A DNA stretch of 64,000 nucleotides from Mycolicibacterium sp. J2 (GTDB lineage: Bacteria > Actinomycetota > Actinomycetes > Mycobacteriales > Mycobacteriaceae). This document shows positions 1 through 8,910 of this stretch, piece after piece. The translations under genes and the position numbers were made by a program. The stretch covers positions 1 to 64,000 of the forward strand of contig NZ_JAPFPY010000012.1 in NCBI RefSeq assembly GCF_026240945.1, given 5' to 3'. The notes under the pieces were generated by a model. It saw only the letters and a program-made list of their open reading frames with translations. It made no database searches and was not told where the DNA came from. Numbering within the stretch: the first letter of the stretch is position 1; every line of letters begins with the position of its first letter.

Positions 1-146
1 TGTGAGCATGAGAAAGCGGGCCTCCTTCGATGGAGCAACTGGCGTCAGACACCAGCAGCTTCGAGGGAGGCCCGCCCTTCTCGGCGGAGCCACACGGGTG
101 GGGAATTTCGATGAGCGTCAGTGGGGAATTTCAGTGAGCGCGGTCA
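1..146. mobile_element. Terminal remnant of an IS21-like element
   Basis: No gene is present here. Two direct repeats of the form GTGGGGAATTTC-N2-TGAGCG lie at 99-118 and 121-140. Such closely spaced terminal repeats are typical of IS21-family ends. The boundary appears to be near 146, where the sequence turns into the 3' end of an IS3 orfB. A strong hairpin (16-75) lies inside. The family call rests on the repeat structure alone, because no istA or istB is within the window. Confidence 0.45.
16..75. terminator. 15-bp stem hairpin, possible terminator of the IS21-like element
   Basis: The arms 16-30 and 61-75 pair over 15 bp with one G-T wobble (core GCGGGCCTCC / GGAGGCCCGC). The loop is 30 nt. 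It could end transcription of the istA/istB genes that presumably lie left of the window. No long T-tract follows on either strand. Confidence 0.4.
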
Positions 147-956
147 ACTGGCCGTCGTGGTCATGATGGCTTCGTATTCGACGGGGGTCAACCGGCCGAG
201 GGCGCCTTGGCGGCGACGTCGGTGGTAGGTGCGTTCGATCCAAGTGACGATGGCGATCCGCAGCTCCTCTCGGGTGGCCCAGCGGCGGCGGTCGAGGACG
301 TTCTTCTGCAGCAGGCTGAAGAAGCTCTCCATCGCCGCGTTGTCGCCGGCCGCGCCGACACGTCCCATTGGGCCGACCATGCCGTGATGGTGCAGGGCCT
401 GGACGAACTTTCGACTTCGAAACTGCGACCCTCTGTCCGTGTGAACCACGCAGCCGGCGACCACCCCACGGCGGCCGACCGCGTTGCGCAGCGCGGCGGT
501 CGCCAGGCGTGACTTCATTCGGGAGTCGATCGAATAACCCACGATGCGGTTGGAGAATGCATCCTTGATCGCGCAGAGGTAGAGCTTGCCCTCGCCGGTG
601 TAATGCTCAGTTATGTCGCTGAGCCACAACATGTTTGGCGTTTCAGCGGTGAAGTCGCGCTGGACCAGATCGTCGTGCACCGGCGGTCCTGGTTTGCCGT
701 TCTTGTCGCGCTTCTTGCCGAACACGCTCCACAACTGCTGCTGTGAGCAGATGCGCCAGGCGGTGCGCTCGGCCATCGGCTCGCCGGCCTCACGGGCCTC
801 CTCGACGAGGTAGCGGTAGCCGAACTCGGGGTCCTCGCCGTGCGCGTCGAACAGGGCGTTGGCGCGGTATGCCTCGACGAGTTCGGCATCGGTGATGGGA
901 TTTGCCCGCCAGCGGTAGTAGGGCTGGCGGGCGAGCTTGAGTACCCGGCGCGTCAC
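144..956 (-). CDS. IS3-family transposase OrfB (integrase core)
   Basis: DDE integrase-type catalytic subunit of an IS3 element, about 270 aa. The N-terminal HTH_21-like part contains the segment FGYRYLVEEAR. The rve core shows the first Asp in LWLSDITEH, the second in HTDRGSQFRS and the Glu in NAAMESFFS. In intact elements it is made as an OrfAB fusion by -1 frameshifting at the A-rich run at the end of orfA; here the orfB frame also stays open upstream of the listed ATG. The last codons differ from the copy at 22825-23406, because the stop codon comes from the adjoining IS21-like end. The catalytic residues look intact, but orfA is broken. Confidence 0.9.
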   Translation of the reverse strand: MTRRVLKLARQPYYRWRANPITDAELVEAYRANALFDAHGEDPEFGYRYLVEEAREAGEPMAERTAWRICSQQQLWSVFGKKRDKNGKPGPPVHDDLVQRDFTAETPNMLWLSDITEHYTGEGKLYLCAIKDAFSNRIVGYSIDSRMKSRLATAALRNAVGRRGVVAGCVVHTDRGSQFRSRKFVQALHHHGMVGPMGRVGAAGDNAAMESFFSLLQKNVLDRRRWATREELRIAIVTWIERTYHRRRRQGALGRLTPVEYEAIMTTTAS

Positions 957-1366
957 CGCGACGGGAATCCCGTCGGCGGCGAGCTCACTTACGAGCGGGT
1001 AGACCCTTTTCCCGGCAGATTGGCCTGCGACAAGTACGCCGCTGCCCGCCGTAAGACTTCATTCTCTTGTTCCAACAACCGATTTCGGCGTCGTAGCTCG
1101 CGCAGATCAGCGGAGTCATTGGTGCTCTTACCCGGCTTGGCGCCCTCGTCGACGTCGGCTTGGCGCATCCACTTGGTCAACGTCATCGGGTGCACGCCGA
1201 AATCGGTGGCGATCTGCTCGATCGTCACCCCGTCGTCGGGTTACGGGCAACGCGGACGACGTCGTCGCGAAATTCACGGGGGTAGGGCCTAGGCACACTG
1301 ACATCCTTCCAGCCCGCCCGCTTTGGGCAAGCCAACTCAGATGTCACCTATTGGTGCAGCAGACCC
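147..1366 (-). mobile_element. IS3-family element, copy A, right end lost and orfA frameshifted
   Basis: This element matches the copy at 21206-23438 in gene order and sequence. Its left terminal repeat (GGGTCTGCTGCAC when read on the minus strand) ends at 1366. That lies 70 bp before the orfA start, the same distance as in the other copy. The other terminal repeat is missing: the orfB end runs directly into the IS21-like repeats at about 146. The outer flank at 1367 is the interior of another IS3 transposase, so this element inserted into an older IS. With orfA broken and one end missing, it is unlikely to transpose by itself. Confidence 0.85.
989..1296 (-). pseudogene. IS3-family OrfA, frameshifted by a 1-nt deletion
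   Basis: Helix-turn-helix DNA-binding subunit with a leucine zipper-like coiled coil. Aligned with the intact orfA at 21276-21584 (309 nt), this copy is 308 nt. One base is missing near 1238-1241, where the other copy reads AACCGCGACGAC and this one AACCCGACGAC. Translation from the GTG at 1296 therefore breaks after about 18 codons. Only the part from 1228 downward (TIEQIATDFGVHPMTL) stays in frame with the rest. The element cannot make a normal OrfA unless translation starts internally. Confidence 0.85.
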
Positions 1367-1808
1367 GATGATCGTGGGCTGGCGGGTAGCGTCGCACATG
1401 CGTACCACCATGGTGCTGGATGCGTTGGAGATGGCTCGTTGGTGACGCGGAAACACGTTGCCGGGCTTGACATGTCACTCCGATGCCGGATCGCAATTCA
1501 CCTCTATCCGCTATGGCGAACGGCTCGCCGAGATCGGAGCGGTCCCCTCGATCGGCACGATCGGAGACAGCTACGATAATGCCCTGGAGACGGTGAACGG
1601 CTACTACAAGGCGGAGCTGATCTACGGGCCAGTCCGCACCAGGCCGTGGAAGACCGTCGAGGACGTCGAACTCGCGACCCTGAGCTGGGTGTACTGGCAC
1701 AACACCAGCCGCTTACACAGCTACCTTAATGACATCCCACCCACCGAGTTCGAAGCCGCGTTCTACGATGCACATGGGACCGACCAACCCCTGGCCGGAA
1801 TCCAATAA
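1367..1808 (+). pseudogene. 3' fragment of a second IS3-family OrfB, with in-frame stop
   Basis: Reading from 1368 gives an integrase core lacking its first catalytic Asp: MIVGWRVASHMRTTMVLDAL, then an in-frame TGA near 1451, then a segment with CHSDAGSQFTSIRYGE (second catalytic Asp) and SYDNALETVNGYYKAELI (catalytic Glu). It ends with the normal C-terminus at 1808. The 5' part was removed or displaced where IS3 copy A inserted at 1366/1367. The sequence after 1808 (about 1810-1842) looks like the right terminal end of this older element. It is a non-functional relic that differs in sequence from copies A and C. Confidence 0.85.
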
Positions 1809-1848
1809 CCCGAGCCTCCGGGAAAGTCAGGGCGATTCAATCAAGTAG

Positions 1849-3048
1849 CTAGAGTCCGATACGTTTGGCGATGACCTCGTTCATGATTTCGTTGGTGCCG
1901 CCGCCTATTCCGAGAATTCGGCAATCTCGATAGTGTCTCTCGATCTCAGACTCACGCATGTAGCCCATCCCACCGAAGATCTGAACCGCCTCATTGACCA
2001 CGTAGTCGCACGCATACACAGCGGTGTTCTTGGCCATCGACACCTCGGCAACGACATCCTCCCCCGCTAGCCACCTCTGCATGACCGCACGGGTGTAGGT
2101 GCACGCCACGTCGACCTGTCGAGCCATCTCCGCAAGCTTATGGCGAATGATCTGGCGCCCCGTCAAGGGTCTACCGAACGTTTCACGTTCCCGCGCCCAA
2201 CTCTTGGCAAGGTCGAGAGCCCGACCCGCCGTCGCGTACGCCTGGACGGCGATGCCGAGCCGTTCAGCCTGAAATTGCTGCATGATCTGCAAAAACCCAC
2301 TGTTCTCTGCCCCCACCAGGTTGTCAGCCGGTACGCGAACGTCGACGAAAGACAACTCGGCGGTGTCGCTACATCGCCACCCCATCTTGTCTAACCGGCG
2401 GGACACTTCGAATCCAGGCGAATTCTTGTCGATCACAAGCAATGAAACTCCACCGTAACCCGGTCCGCCGGTGCGTACCGCCGTAGTAACGAAGTCCGCT
2501 CGAACTCCGCTGGTGATGAACGTCTTTGCTCCGTTGACCACGTAGGTGTCCCCTTCGCGCACCGCGCGTGTGCGCAAATTCGCGACATCTGAACCTGCCC
2601 CAGGCTCGGTAACGCCCAGCGAGCCGATCATCTTTCCTGCGAGCGTCGGACGGACATATCGTTCAATCAGGGCTTCGGAGCCATTGGCGGCAATGTGGGG
2701 AAGGGCAATGCCATGGGTGAACAAGGCGGCACAGACGCCAGTAGACCCACCTGCGGCCAGGATGGCCTCAGTGACCAGTGCGGAGTCAATCGCGTTGCCG
2801 CCGCTGCCGCCGACATCTTCCGGGAACCCGATTCCGAGAAGCCCCACCTCGGCAGCATTGAGGTGCAGGTCGCGTGGAATCTCACCCACCTGCTCCCATT
2901 GCGCTAGCTTCGGCGCGATTTCACGTTCGACGAAAGACCGCGCCATCTGACTCAGCGCTCGTCGCTCCGGCGTGGTCCACGCCTCCGGGGCGACAACGAA
3001 ACGAGCTGCCCCATCCTCGCTTGCCATGGTCGTGCCAGCGTCCGTCAT
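1849..3048 (-). CDS. Acyl-CoA dehydrogenase (FadE family)
   Basis: FAD-dependent enzyme of 399 aa, the usual length, that makes 2-enoyl-CoA from acyl-CoA and passes electrons to ETF. The N-terminal helical domain is followed by the FAD/substrate motif VTEPGAGSD at about residue 150. Near the end are the family signatures FGGMGYMRESE and GGGTNEIMNE. The residue matching the catalytic Glu of medium-chain enzymes (YEGT) is Gly (GGGT), so the base probably sits elsewhere, as in isovaleryl-CoA or long-chain types. The start has a GGAGG box 6 nt upstream. It is the last gene of the minus-strand lipid cluster. The substrate is unknown. Confidence 0.9.
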   Translation of the reverse strand: MTDAGTTMASEDGAARFVVAPEAWTTPERRALSQMARSFVEREIAPKLAQWEQVGEIPRDLHLNAAEVGLLGIGFPEDVGGSGGNAIDSALVTEAILAAGGSTGVCAALFTHGIALPHIAANGSEALIERYVRPTLAGKMIGSLGVTEPGAGSDVANLRTRAVREGDTYVVNGAKTFITSGVRADFVTTAVRTGGPGYGGVSLLVIDKNSPGFEVSRRLDKMGWRCSDTAELSFVDVRVPADNLVGAENSGFLQIMQQFQAERLGIAVQAYATAGRALDLAKSWARERETFGRPLTGRQIIRHKLAEMARQVDVACTYTRAVMQRWLAGEDVVAEVSMAKNTAVYACDYVVNEAVQIFGGMGYMRESEIERHYRDCRILGIGGGTNEIMNEVIAKRIGL

Positions 3049-3214
3049 CTCAGCCTCCGAGAGAATTTGATGGATGATTGATTACAAGGTGTCTAATGCT
3101 TGCCGTCTCAGGACGGGAAAGGAGGACGCGACGCGCGGCAGCCTAAGCGGTCCGGCGGCGTGTAATCTGCAGCGGCGCAAGGACATGAACACGAGCAGTG
3201 GAGCATGGTTCTCT

Positions 3215-4321
3215 TCAGAACCGGACGAGCCCTCGAATGTTTCTTCCTGAACGCATATCCTGGTAGCCCTCATTGATTTGGTCGAGGGAGTATTCGCGGG
3301 TGACCAACTCGTCGAGCTTCAACAGCCCGGCGGAGTAAAGCTCGACCAGCCGCGGAATATCGTGTGGCGCATTGGATGAGCCATACAAAGCGCCACGAAT
3401 CTGCTTCTCGTAAAGCGTCATCTCCAGCAGTGACCCTGAGATCGACGACTCGTCGGGATGCCCGATGGCCGTAACCACGACGCGTCCGCGCTTTCCGACC
3501 AAGGCCAGCGCTTCGGCGGTATAAGAGCCCTCAGCTACATCAGTGGTGAGGATGCAGACATCGGCCAGCTTGCCCCGCGTCATATCGCTGACCAGCGACC
3601 AAGCTTCATCCATGGAGGCGGCGGTATGCGTCGCGCCGAACCCGCTCGCTTGCTCTCGCTTGAAGTTCACCGGATCGACCGCCACAATTGCTAGCGCACC
3701 CGCGATTCGCGCACCCTGAATCGCATTCATTCCGATTCCGCCTGCTCCCACTACCACGACGGTGTCCCCGGCGCGCACCTCCCCAGTCCGCACCGCAGAT
3801 CCGTAGCCGGTCGTGACGCCGCAACCGATCAAGGCTGCCCGATCCAGAGGGATTCCGCCGTCAATCTTGACCACGGATGCCTGCGGCACCACTGTGTACT
3901 CGGAAAACGTTCCGAGCAAGCACATCTGCCCGACGTCCTCGCCTCGTGCGTGAAAGCGATAGGTGCCGTCGATCTGCGGTCCCATCATCAGCGCTGCTCC
4001 CAAATCACAGAGATTGCCCATGCCGCGCGCGCAGTAGGAGCAGCGCCCACACGAGGGAAGGAAGGTCAAGATGACAGAATCACCTTCGGACAGATCCTCG
4101 ACCCCTTCACCGCACTCCACGACTGTGCCAGCACCCTCATGGCCCCCTACTACCGGCAATGGGATCGGGAGGTCGCCGGTCACCAGATGTTCGTCGGAAT
4201 GGCACAAGCCGGTGGCCGCCAGCCGCACGAGGACTTCCCCGGGGCCCGGCGGATCCAACTCGACTTCTTCGACCTCCCACTTCTGCTCCAAGCCCCACAA
4301 AACAGCGGCACGTGTCTTCAT
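3215..4321 (-). CDS. Zinc-dependent alcohol dehydrogenase, NDMA-dependent (AdhD-like) type
   Basis: Medium-chain dehydrogenase of about 368 aa. The ATG at 4321 (MKTRAAVLWGLEQ) has GAAGGGA upstream, so the longer open frame was rejected. The catalytic zinc site is visible in ATGLCHSDEH and GGHEGAG. The structural zinc site is CGRCSYCARGMGNLC, and the Rossmann motif is VVGAGGIGMNAIQG. It resembles the NDMA-dependent alcohol dehydrogenases of actinobacteria, whose tightly held nicotinamide is thought to be recycled through mycofactocin. The M. tuberculosis relative adhD (Rv3086) sits in the mymA operon, which fits the neighbours here. It probably oxidises an alcohol intermediate of the cluster's lipid substrate. 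Confidence 0.88.
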   Translation of the reverse strand: MKTRAAVLWGLEQKWEVEEVELDPPGPGEVLVRLAATGLCHSDEHLVTGDLPIPLPVVGGHEGAGTVVECGEGVEDLSEGDSVILTFLPSCGRCSYCARGMGNLCDLGAALMMGPQIDGTYRFHARGEDVGQMCLLGTFSEYTVVPQASVVKIDGGIPLDRAALIGCGVTTGYGSAVRTGEVRAGDTVVVVGAGGIGMNAIQGARIAGALAIVAVDPVNFKREQASGFGATHTAASMDEAWSLVSDMTRGKLADVCILTTDVAEGSYTAEALALVGKRGRVVVTAIGHPDESSISGSLLEMTLYEKQIRGALYGSSNAPHDIPRLVELYSAGLLKLDELVTREYSLDQINEGYQDMRSGRNIRGLVRF

Positions 4322-4471
4322 GCTCAAGTCCCTTCTATCTAATGACGCTTCTGAAGTAGTTATCCCGACCGCGCACGGTGGTCGCGAGAACTGTCCCGTA
4401 CTGTGTCCCGGCATATCGCCTATAGGCCGCGGCGGCCGCTCGCCCGCACCCGGTCTCGTACCGGACTGACA

Positions 4472-4882
4472 TCACACATCGAGCAGGTCGTGACGCTTGT
4501 CGGCTTCGAGGATTGCCCGATATTCTGGAAAGAGGTTTTTGGCCTGCGGTATGAGCTTGATCAGTTTGGTGACAGGACCTTTCGCTCGTACAGTTCCTTT
4601 CGCCATCGCCATGGTCAAGTTCACCTTCCCCAACCAGAACCTGTTACCGGTATCCGCGGACATGAACAATTCGACATTCGGTGTAACGCCACTGTCCGCG
4701 CCGGTCTCTATCACCTTCTTCGGCATATCCACGGTTACTACCGCGTCCGGATCGGTGTAGTGGATCCGCAACACCACCCCGGACCCGGCGAGTCTGTTCG
4801 CAAGGTCTTCGTTCTCCAAACCTCGTCGAAAGATGCCGGCGAGATAGCGGTAAACCTCTTCAGCATCAGCGAACACAGCCAT
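4472..4882 (-). CDS. SCP2 sterol-binding domain protein
   Basis: Small protein of about 136 aa with the SCP-2 sterol-transfer fold, seen in the order VYRYLAGIFRRG, VVLRIHYTDPDAVVTVDM, VELFMSADTGNRFWLGKVN and AKGPVTKLIKLIPQAKNLFP. Such domains bind hydrophobic acyl or sterol ligands and often occur beside lipid-catabolic enzymes, where they may present substrate. The ATG at 4882 was preferred; a GTG at 4921 is also in frame but has a poorer ribosome-binding site. It lies between AdhD and the BtrH-like gene in the same orientation. The ligand is not predictable. Confidence 0.8.
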   Translation of the reverse strand: MAVFADAEEVYRYLAGIFRRGLENEDLANRLAGSGVVLRIHYTDPDAVVTVDMPKKVIETGADSGVTPNVELFMSADTGNRFWLGKVNLTMAMAKGTVRAKGPVTKLIKLIPQAKNLFPEYRAILEADKRHDLLDV

Positions 4883-4975
4883 CCTGAAATTCCATTCTGT
4901 TGACGCAGTCCAAGCACTCACAAATAAATCCGTTGAGTCGCACCCAGTTTCATTTCCTCCGCAGGCAATCAGGAC

Positions 4976-6034
4976 TCATAGGAGACGATTTCCTGCCTCC
5001 CTCAGCGCCTGCGCGAGTCGACGTTCGGCTTGCGGCAACTGCGCAGCGAGGGACGCGGCGCCGCTCGCTCGCCGGCGCGGATCTGCACCGCTTTCGTACG
5101 CGGTATGCGCGACAGCGGTCCACAACTCAGATGCGGTCTTGGCGGCCTCCGCTGCTTTAAACGCAGGTTCGAAACTCAATTCTTCTGCGACGCGCCGACA
5201 TCCACGTGCCTGCAGATCTCGGAACAGACCGCCCCCGGTTCCAGCCTTTTCGATGAAGGCGCTCAGCGCAAACAAGGCACCGTCGAGGGTGTCGTCGTCA
5301 AAGATCTCCGACCACCGCTTGAGGTCCTCCACAAACGTCAACACCCCTGATAATCCACGGACCTGAACATCACTATCGGAGCCCTCGGTGATCGGCGCGC
5401 TCACAAACGAACCCTGCATCGCGTCCGCGGACCTACGGAAGGCCGACCGAGCAGCATTGCCGAGATCTGGTGCTGCGCCGGGCCACTCGACCACGTAGGT
5501 GGTGTGCCGCGTGGGGACGGGAAATCCCGTCGATGCTCGCGCCTTCCGCAAATTCTCGTACGGCACCGCTTGAGGTGTATCGCGATCGTTATCGACCACG
5601 AACGCGAGTTCCTCGTCGTCGTCGTACCCCACGATCACGACATCATGCCGGCTCATACTCAGACGCGTTCTCAGATAGGGCAATTCGGCGATGTCAGTCC
5701 ACACCATGACCGGCCTGCCGGAATCGATCTGTTCGGTCACCCATTTCCAACCAAGATCGGGGTCGTCTGTCGAACGGCGCTCGAAGCGCGCGCCCAACCG
5801 GGTCAAGTATTCGTCTTCGAGGTCCGCGCTACGTCCAACGAGGTAGATCGGTGGACGTAGGTGCGCCGAGCGAACATACGAGAAGTCGAGGGCCCCGCCG
5901 AGAGCAAACACGATACCTTCGTCCGGGGTGTCATCACCCCAACGGATCCCGGCCCATTCGGTCAAATCCCGAAGAGCCCCCGATCCGCAATGGCCGCCCA
6001 TGTCGTGGCGATACGGCACCACCATCGATGCCAT
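4976..6034 (-). CDS. BtrH N-terminal / DUF4872 domain protein
   Basis: About 352 aa, cytosolic, with no signal peptide. The N-terminal half matches the BtrH_N papain-like fold: HDMGGHCGSGALRDL contains the candidate catalytic Cys near residue 17. RHDVVIVGYDDD with DNDRD (about 155-180) carries the likely His and Asp. The C-terminal half is the helical DUF4872 region. BtrH in butirosin biosynthesis transfers an acyl group from a carrier protein, and relatives may be acyltransferases or peptidase-like enzymes. The ATG at 6034 has GGAGGAGG upstream. Its place between fadE and SCP2 genes suggests acyl transfer or hydrolysis in the same pathway, but this is inference. Confidence 0.75.
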   Translation of the reverse strand: MASMVVPYRHDMGGHCGSGALRDLTEWAGIRWGDDTPDEGIVFALGGALDFSYVRSAHLRPPIYLVGRSADLEDEYLTRLGARFERRSTDDPDLGWKWVTEQIDSGRPVMVWTDIAELPYLRTRLSMSRHDVVIVGYDDDEELAFVVDNDRDTPQAVPYENLRKARASTGFPVPTRHTTYVVEWPGAAPDLGNAARSAFRRSADAMQGSFVSAPITEGSDSDVQVRGLSGVLTFVEDLKRWSEIFDDDTLDGALFALSAFIEKAGTGGGLFRDLQARGCRRVAEELSFEPAFKAAEAAKTASELWTAVAHTAYESGADPRRRASGAASLAAQLPQAERRLAQALREAGNRLL

Positions 6035-6080
6035 CAATCCTCCTCCAGGTGACTAACGTGCAGGCGGCAACTCATCTGAG

Positions 6081-7226
6081 TCATAGGGAACGCGAGATGA
6101 TTTCCTTCATCACCTCGTTCGTGCCGGCATAGATTTTTTGCACGCGCTGATCCACCCACAATCTCGAGATGGGGTACTCGGTCATGTAGCCATATCCGCC
6201 GTGAAGCTGCATACAGTCATCGAGTACCTTCATCGCTCGCTCAGTGGTCCACCACTTCGCCATGGCGACGGTCTGCACGTCGAGTTGACCCGCAAGGTGC
6301 AGGTCGATGCAGTAGTCGAGGAACACTCGTGCGATGCGCGTTTCGGTCGCGGCTTCAGCCAGCGTGAACTTGGTGTTCTGAAAGCCAAAGACAGGCCGAC
6401 CAAACGCCTCCCGCTCACGGGTATACTCGAGCGTCTGCTCCAGGGCAAGTTCCATCGCTGCGACAGCCCCCACCGCGACGATGAGTCGCTCTTGTGGCAG
6501 CTGCGTCATCAGCTGAATGAAGCCCTGTCCCTCAGACTGGCCCAGTAGATGCGAGCGCGGAACTCTCACTTCATCGAAGAACAATTCGGAGGTGTCCTGG
6601 CCGCGCTGGCCGATTTTGTCGAGAACCTTGCCGCGCCGGAATCCCGCCCGGTCAGCCTCGACAACGATCAAAGAGATGCCCGCAGCGCCCTGGCTCGGAT
6701 CTGTCTTGGCAACAACGATGATGAGGTCGGCCTGTTGGCCGTTGGTGATGAAAGTCTTGGAGCCGGTGATCACGTACTCGTCACCGTCCAGGAGGGCTTT
6801 TGTCTTGACGCTCTGCAGATCGGACCCGGTCCCCGGTTCTGTCATGGCGATCGCCCCGATCATTTCACCGGACGCCATCTTGGGAAGCCACTGCGCGCGC
6901 AGCTCTTCAGTCGCGTACTGCAGGATGTAGTGGGCGACGATTCCGCTGTGCAGTCCCGCGCCCCATGAGCTGTCACCGATGCGGGCCTGCTCTTCGAGCA
7001 CGACCGCTTCGTGCGCGAAAGTGCCACCGCCTCCGCCGTATTCCTCAGGTATAGACATGCAGAGCAGGCCCAGCTCGCCCGCTCGGTTCCACAGTTCTCG
7101 GTCGACGTGGTGCTGGTCTGCAAAGCGATTCGCATGCGGCGCCAATTCGGCCGAGAAGAACTTCGCAGCGAGGTCACGAAGCTCGAGTAATTCGGCATTC
7201 ATCCAGGGTGAGATTGGTGAGGACAT
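6081..7226 (-). CDS. Acyl-CoA dehydrogenase (FadE family)
   Basis: 381 aa, starting at MSSPISPWMNAELLELRDL with GAAAGG upstream. Motifs in order: PEEYGGGGG, TEPGTGSDLQSVKT (FAD/substrate site), QERLIVAVGAV, FGRPVFGFQN, LHGGYGYMTEYPISR and YAGTNEVMKEI at the C-terminus. The catalytic Glu position of medium-chain enzymes is Ala here (YAGT). It oxidises a CoA thioester to the 2-enoyl-CoA. The CoA ligase gene ends 38 bp upstream, so ligase and dehydrogenase are probably co-transcribed and act in sequence. Confidence 0.9.
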   Translation of the reverse strand: MSSPISPWMNAELLELRDLAAKFFSAELAPHANRFADQHHVDRELWNRAGELGLLCMSIPEEYGGGGGTFAHEAVVLEEQARIGDSSWGAGLHSGIVAHYILQYATEELRAQWLPKMASGEMIGAIAMTEPGTGSDLQSVKTKALLDGDEYVITGSKTFITNGQQADLIIVVAKTDPSQGAAGISLIVVEADRAGFRRGKVLDKIGQRGQDTSELFFDEVRVPRSHLLGQSEGQGFIQLMTQLPQERLIVAVGAVAAMELALEQTLEYTREREAFGRPVFGFQNTKFTLAEAATETRIARVFLDYCIDLHLAGQLDVQTVAMAKWWTTERAMKVLDDCMQLHGGYGYMTEYPISRLWVDQRVQKIYAGTNEVMKEIISRSL

Positions 7227-7264
7227 GATTACCTTTCGACTGTTGGAATTCCAGGGATTTGACG

Positions 7265-8896
7265 TTATGACGTTTCGATTTCGATGAGGTATTCGCCGGC
7301 AGAGTGGCGCGCACGGATGGCCTTTTTGTCGTACTTTCCGACGCTCGTCCTCGGAATATCGGACACGAAGCTCCATCGCTCAGGAATCCACCATTTGGCG
7401 ACTTTGCCCGAAAGGAACGATCGGAGTTGCTCAATGTCAACGTCGGTTCCGGGGTGGACGACGACAAGCGCCAACGGCCGTTCCTGCCACTTATCGTCCG
7501 CGACGCCGACTACCGCCGCTTCGTACACGGCAGGGTGCCCGATCAGCGTGTTCTCCAGCTCCACCGAGGAGATCCATTCGCCACCTGACTTGATAACGTC
7601 TTTCGAGCGGTCGGTCAGTGTCAGATAGCCCTCGGCGTCGATCCTGCCCACATCACCGGTACGCAACCATCCTTCGTCGAACTTCTCCGTATCGTTGTCT
7701 CCGAAATAAGAACCGGTAATCCAAGGGCCGCGCGCCTGAATTTCCCCAACTGATTGCCCGTCCCACGGCACGTCTTTCCCGTCGTCGTCCCGCAACCGGA
7801 TTTCGACACCGCATATCGGCCGGCCCTGGGATGCGCGCATCTCCCATCGTCGCGTCGCGTCGGCTCTGCGAGCCGGACGTGCAACGGTCGCCAACGGAGA
7901 GGTTTCGGTCATACCCCATGCCTGCACAATGGGCACGTTGTACTTCTCTTCGAATGCCCGCATCAAGGAAAGCGGAACAGCAGATCCCCCGCACGCGACC
8001 AGCCGTAGCGAAGAAATGTCCCGCCCAGGGTGCGAATCCAGATATCGGTCGACATCGTTCCAGATCGTCGGCACTGCACCGGCCACGGTCGGCCTGGTGT
8101 CTTCGATGATCGACACCAACGGTTCGGCTTGGAGATAGCGGTCAGGCAGCACCAGATCCGCACCGGACATCAACGCTGCGTAGATAAGCCCCCACGCATT
8201 GGCGTGAAACATTGGGACGATGGCCAGCACACGGTCGGCCTCGCCGACTGACAAAGCGTTAGCTGCGCAGGCGGTCAGGGAGTGAAGGTACGTCGAACGG
8301 TGGCTGTAGACGACCCCTTTGGGATCTCCGGTGGTGCCGCTCGTATAACACATGGCCGCGGCGGACAGCTCGTCGAGCCGAGGCCAGTCAAATGATTCTT
8401 CCTGGCCGGCAAGCACTTCCTCGTAACGCAGAACGGTCTTCCCACATCCCTGTAGCGGGGCAAGGTCGCCCTCTCCGGTGACGATGACGGTGTGCACCGA
8501 CGCCATCGCTGGGAGCGCGCGCGCCAACAACGGGGCAACCGAAGCGTCGACTAGGACGATCTGATCGCTCGCGTGGTTGGCGATGTACGCGAGTTGCTCT
8601 GGTGCCAAACGAATGTTGAGCGTGTGCAGGACCGCGCCCATGGAGGGAATCGCACAGTAGGCCTCCAGATGTTCCTGGTTGCTCCACTGGAAGGTGGCCA
8701 CGCGTTGGTCTGCCGTGATACCAAGGCTGCGCAGCGCGTGGGCGAGTCGAGCTACGCGCGGCAACACACCGCGGTAAGGCGTTCTGCGATACCCATCTCC
8801 GGTCGGAGTGACGACCTCGCTGTCACCGTGTATGGCTGCCGCATGCTGAACGATCGCCGAAACCGTGAGAGGAACATTTTGCATTGTGCTTTGCAT
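7265..8896 (-). CDS. Acyl-CoA synthetase (FadD-like, AMP-binding)
   Basis: 543 aa adenylate-forming ligase that activates a carboxylic acid with ATP and CoA. The P-loop-like motif YTSGTTGDPKGV lies near residue 190. WGMTETSP precedes the adenine pocket, TGDVGRID carries the ribose-binding Asp, and DRSKDVIKSGGEW marks the hinge. The catalytic Lys is in GKYDKKAIR near the C-terminus. It matches the fatty-acid and medium-chain FadD type. In the mymA operon the equivalent is FadD13. It sits between the transglutaminase-like and FadE genes on the same strand. The substrate is unknown but probably hydrophobic. Confidence 0.9.
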   Translation of the reverse strand: MQSTMQNVPLTVSAIVQHAAAIHGDSEVVTPTGDGYRRTPYRGVLPRVARLAHALRSLGITADQRVATFQWSNQEHLEAYCAIPSMGAVLHTLNIRLAPEQLAYIANHASDQIVLVDASVAPLLARALPAMASVHTVIVTGEGDLAPLQGCGKTVLRYEEVLAGQEESFDWPRLDELSAAAMCYTSGTTGDPKGVVYSHRSTYLHSLTACAANALSVGEADRVLAIVPMFHANAWGLIYAALMSGADLVLPDRYLQAEPLVSIIEDTRPTVAGAVPTIWNDVDRYLDSHPGRDISSLRLVACGGSAVPLSLMRAFEEKYNVPIVQAWGMTETSPLATVARPARRADATRRWEMRASQGRPICGVEIRLRDDDGKDVPWDGQSVGEIQARGPWITGSYFGDNDTEKFDEGWLRTGDVGRIDAEGYLTLTDRSKDVIKSGGEWISSVELENTLIGHPAVYEAAVVGVADDKWQERPLALVVVHPGTDVDIEQLRSFLSGKVAKWWIPERWSFVSDIPRTSVGKYDKKAIRARHSAGEYLIEIETS

Positions 8897-8910
8897 CGTG
8901 CAGGGCCCTT

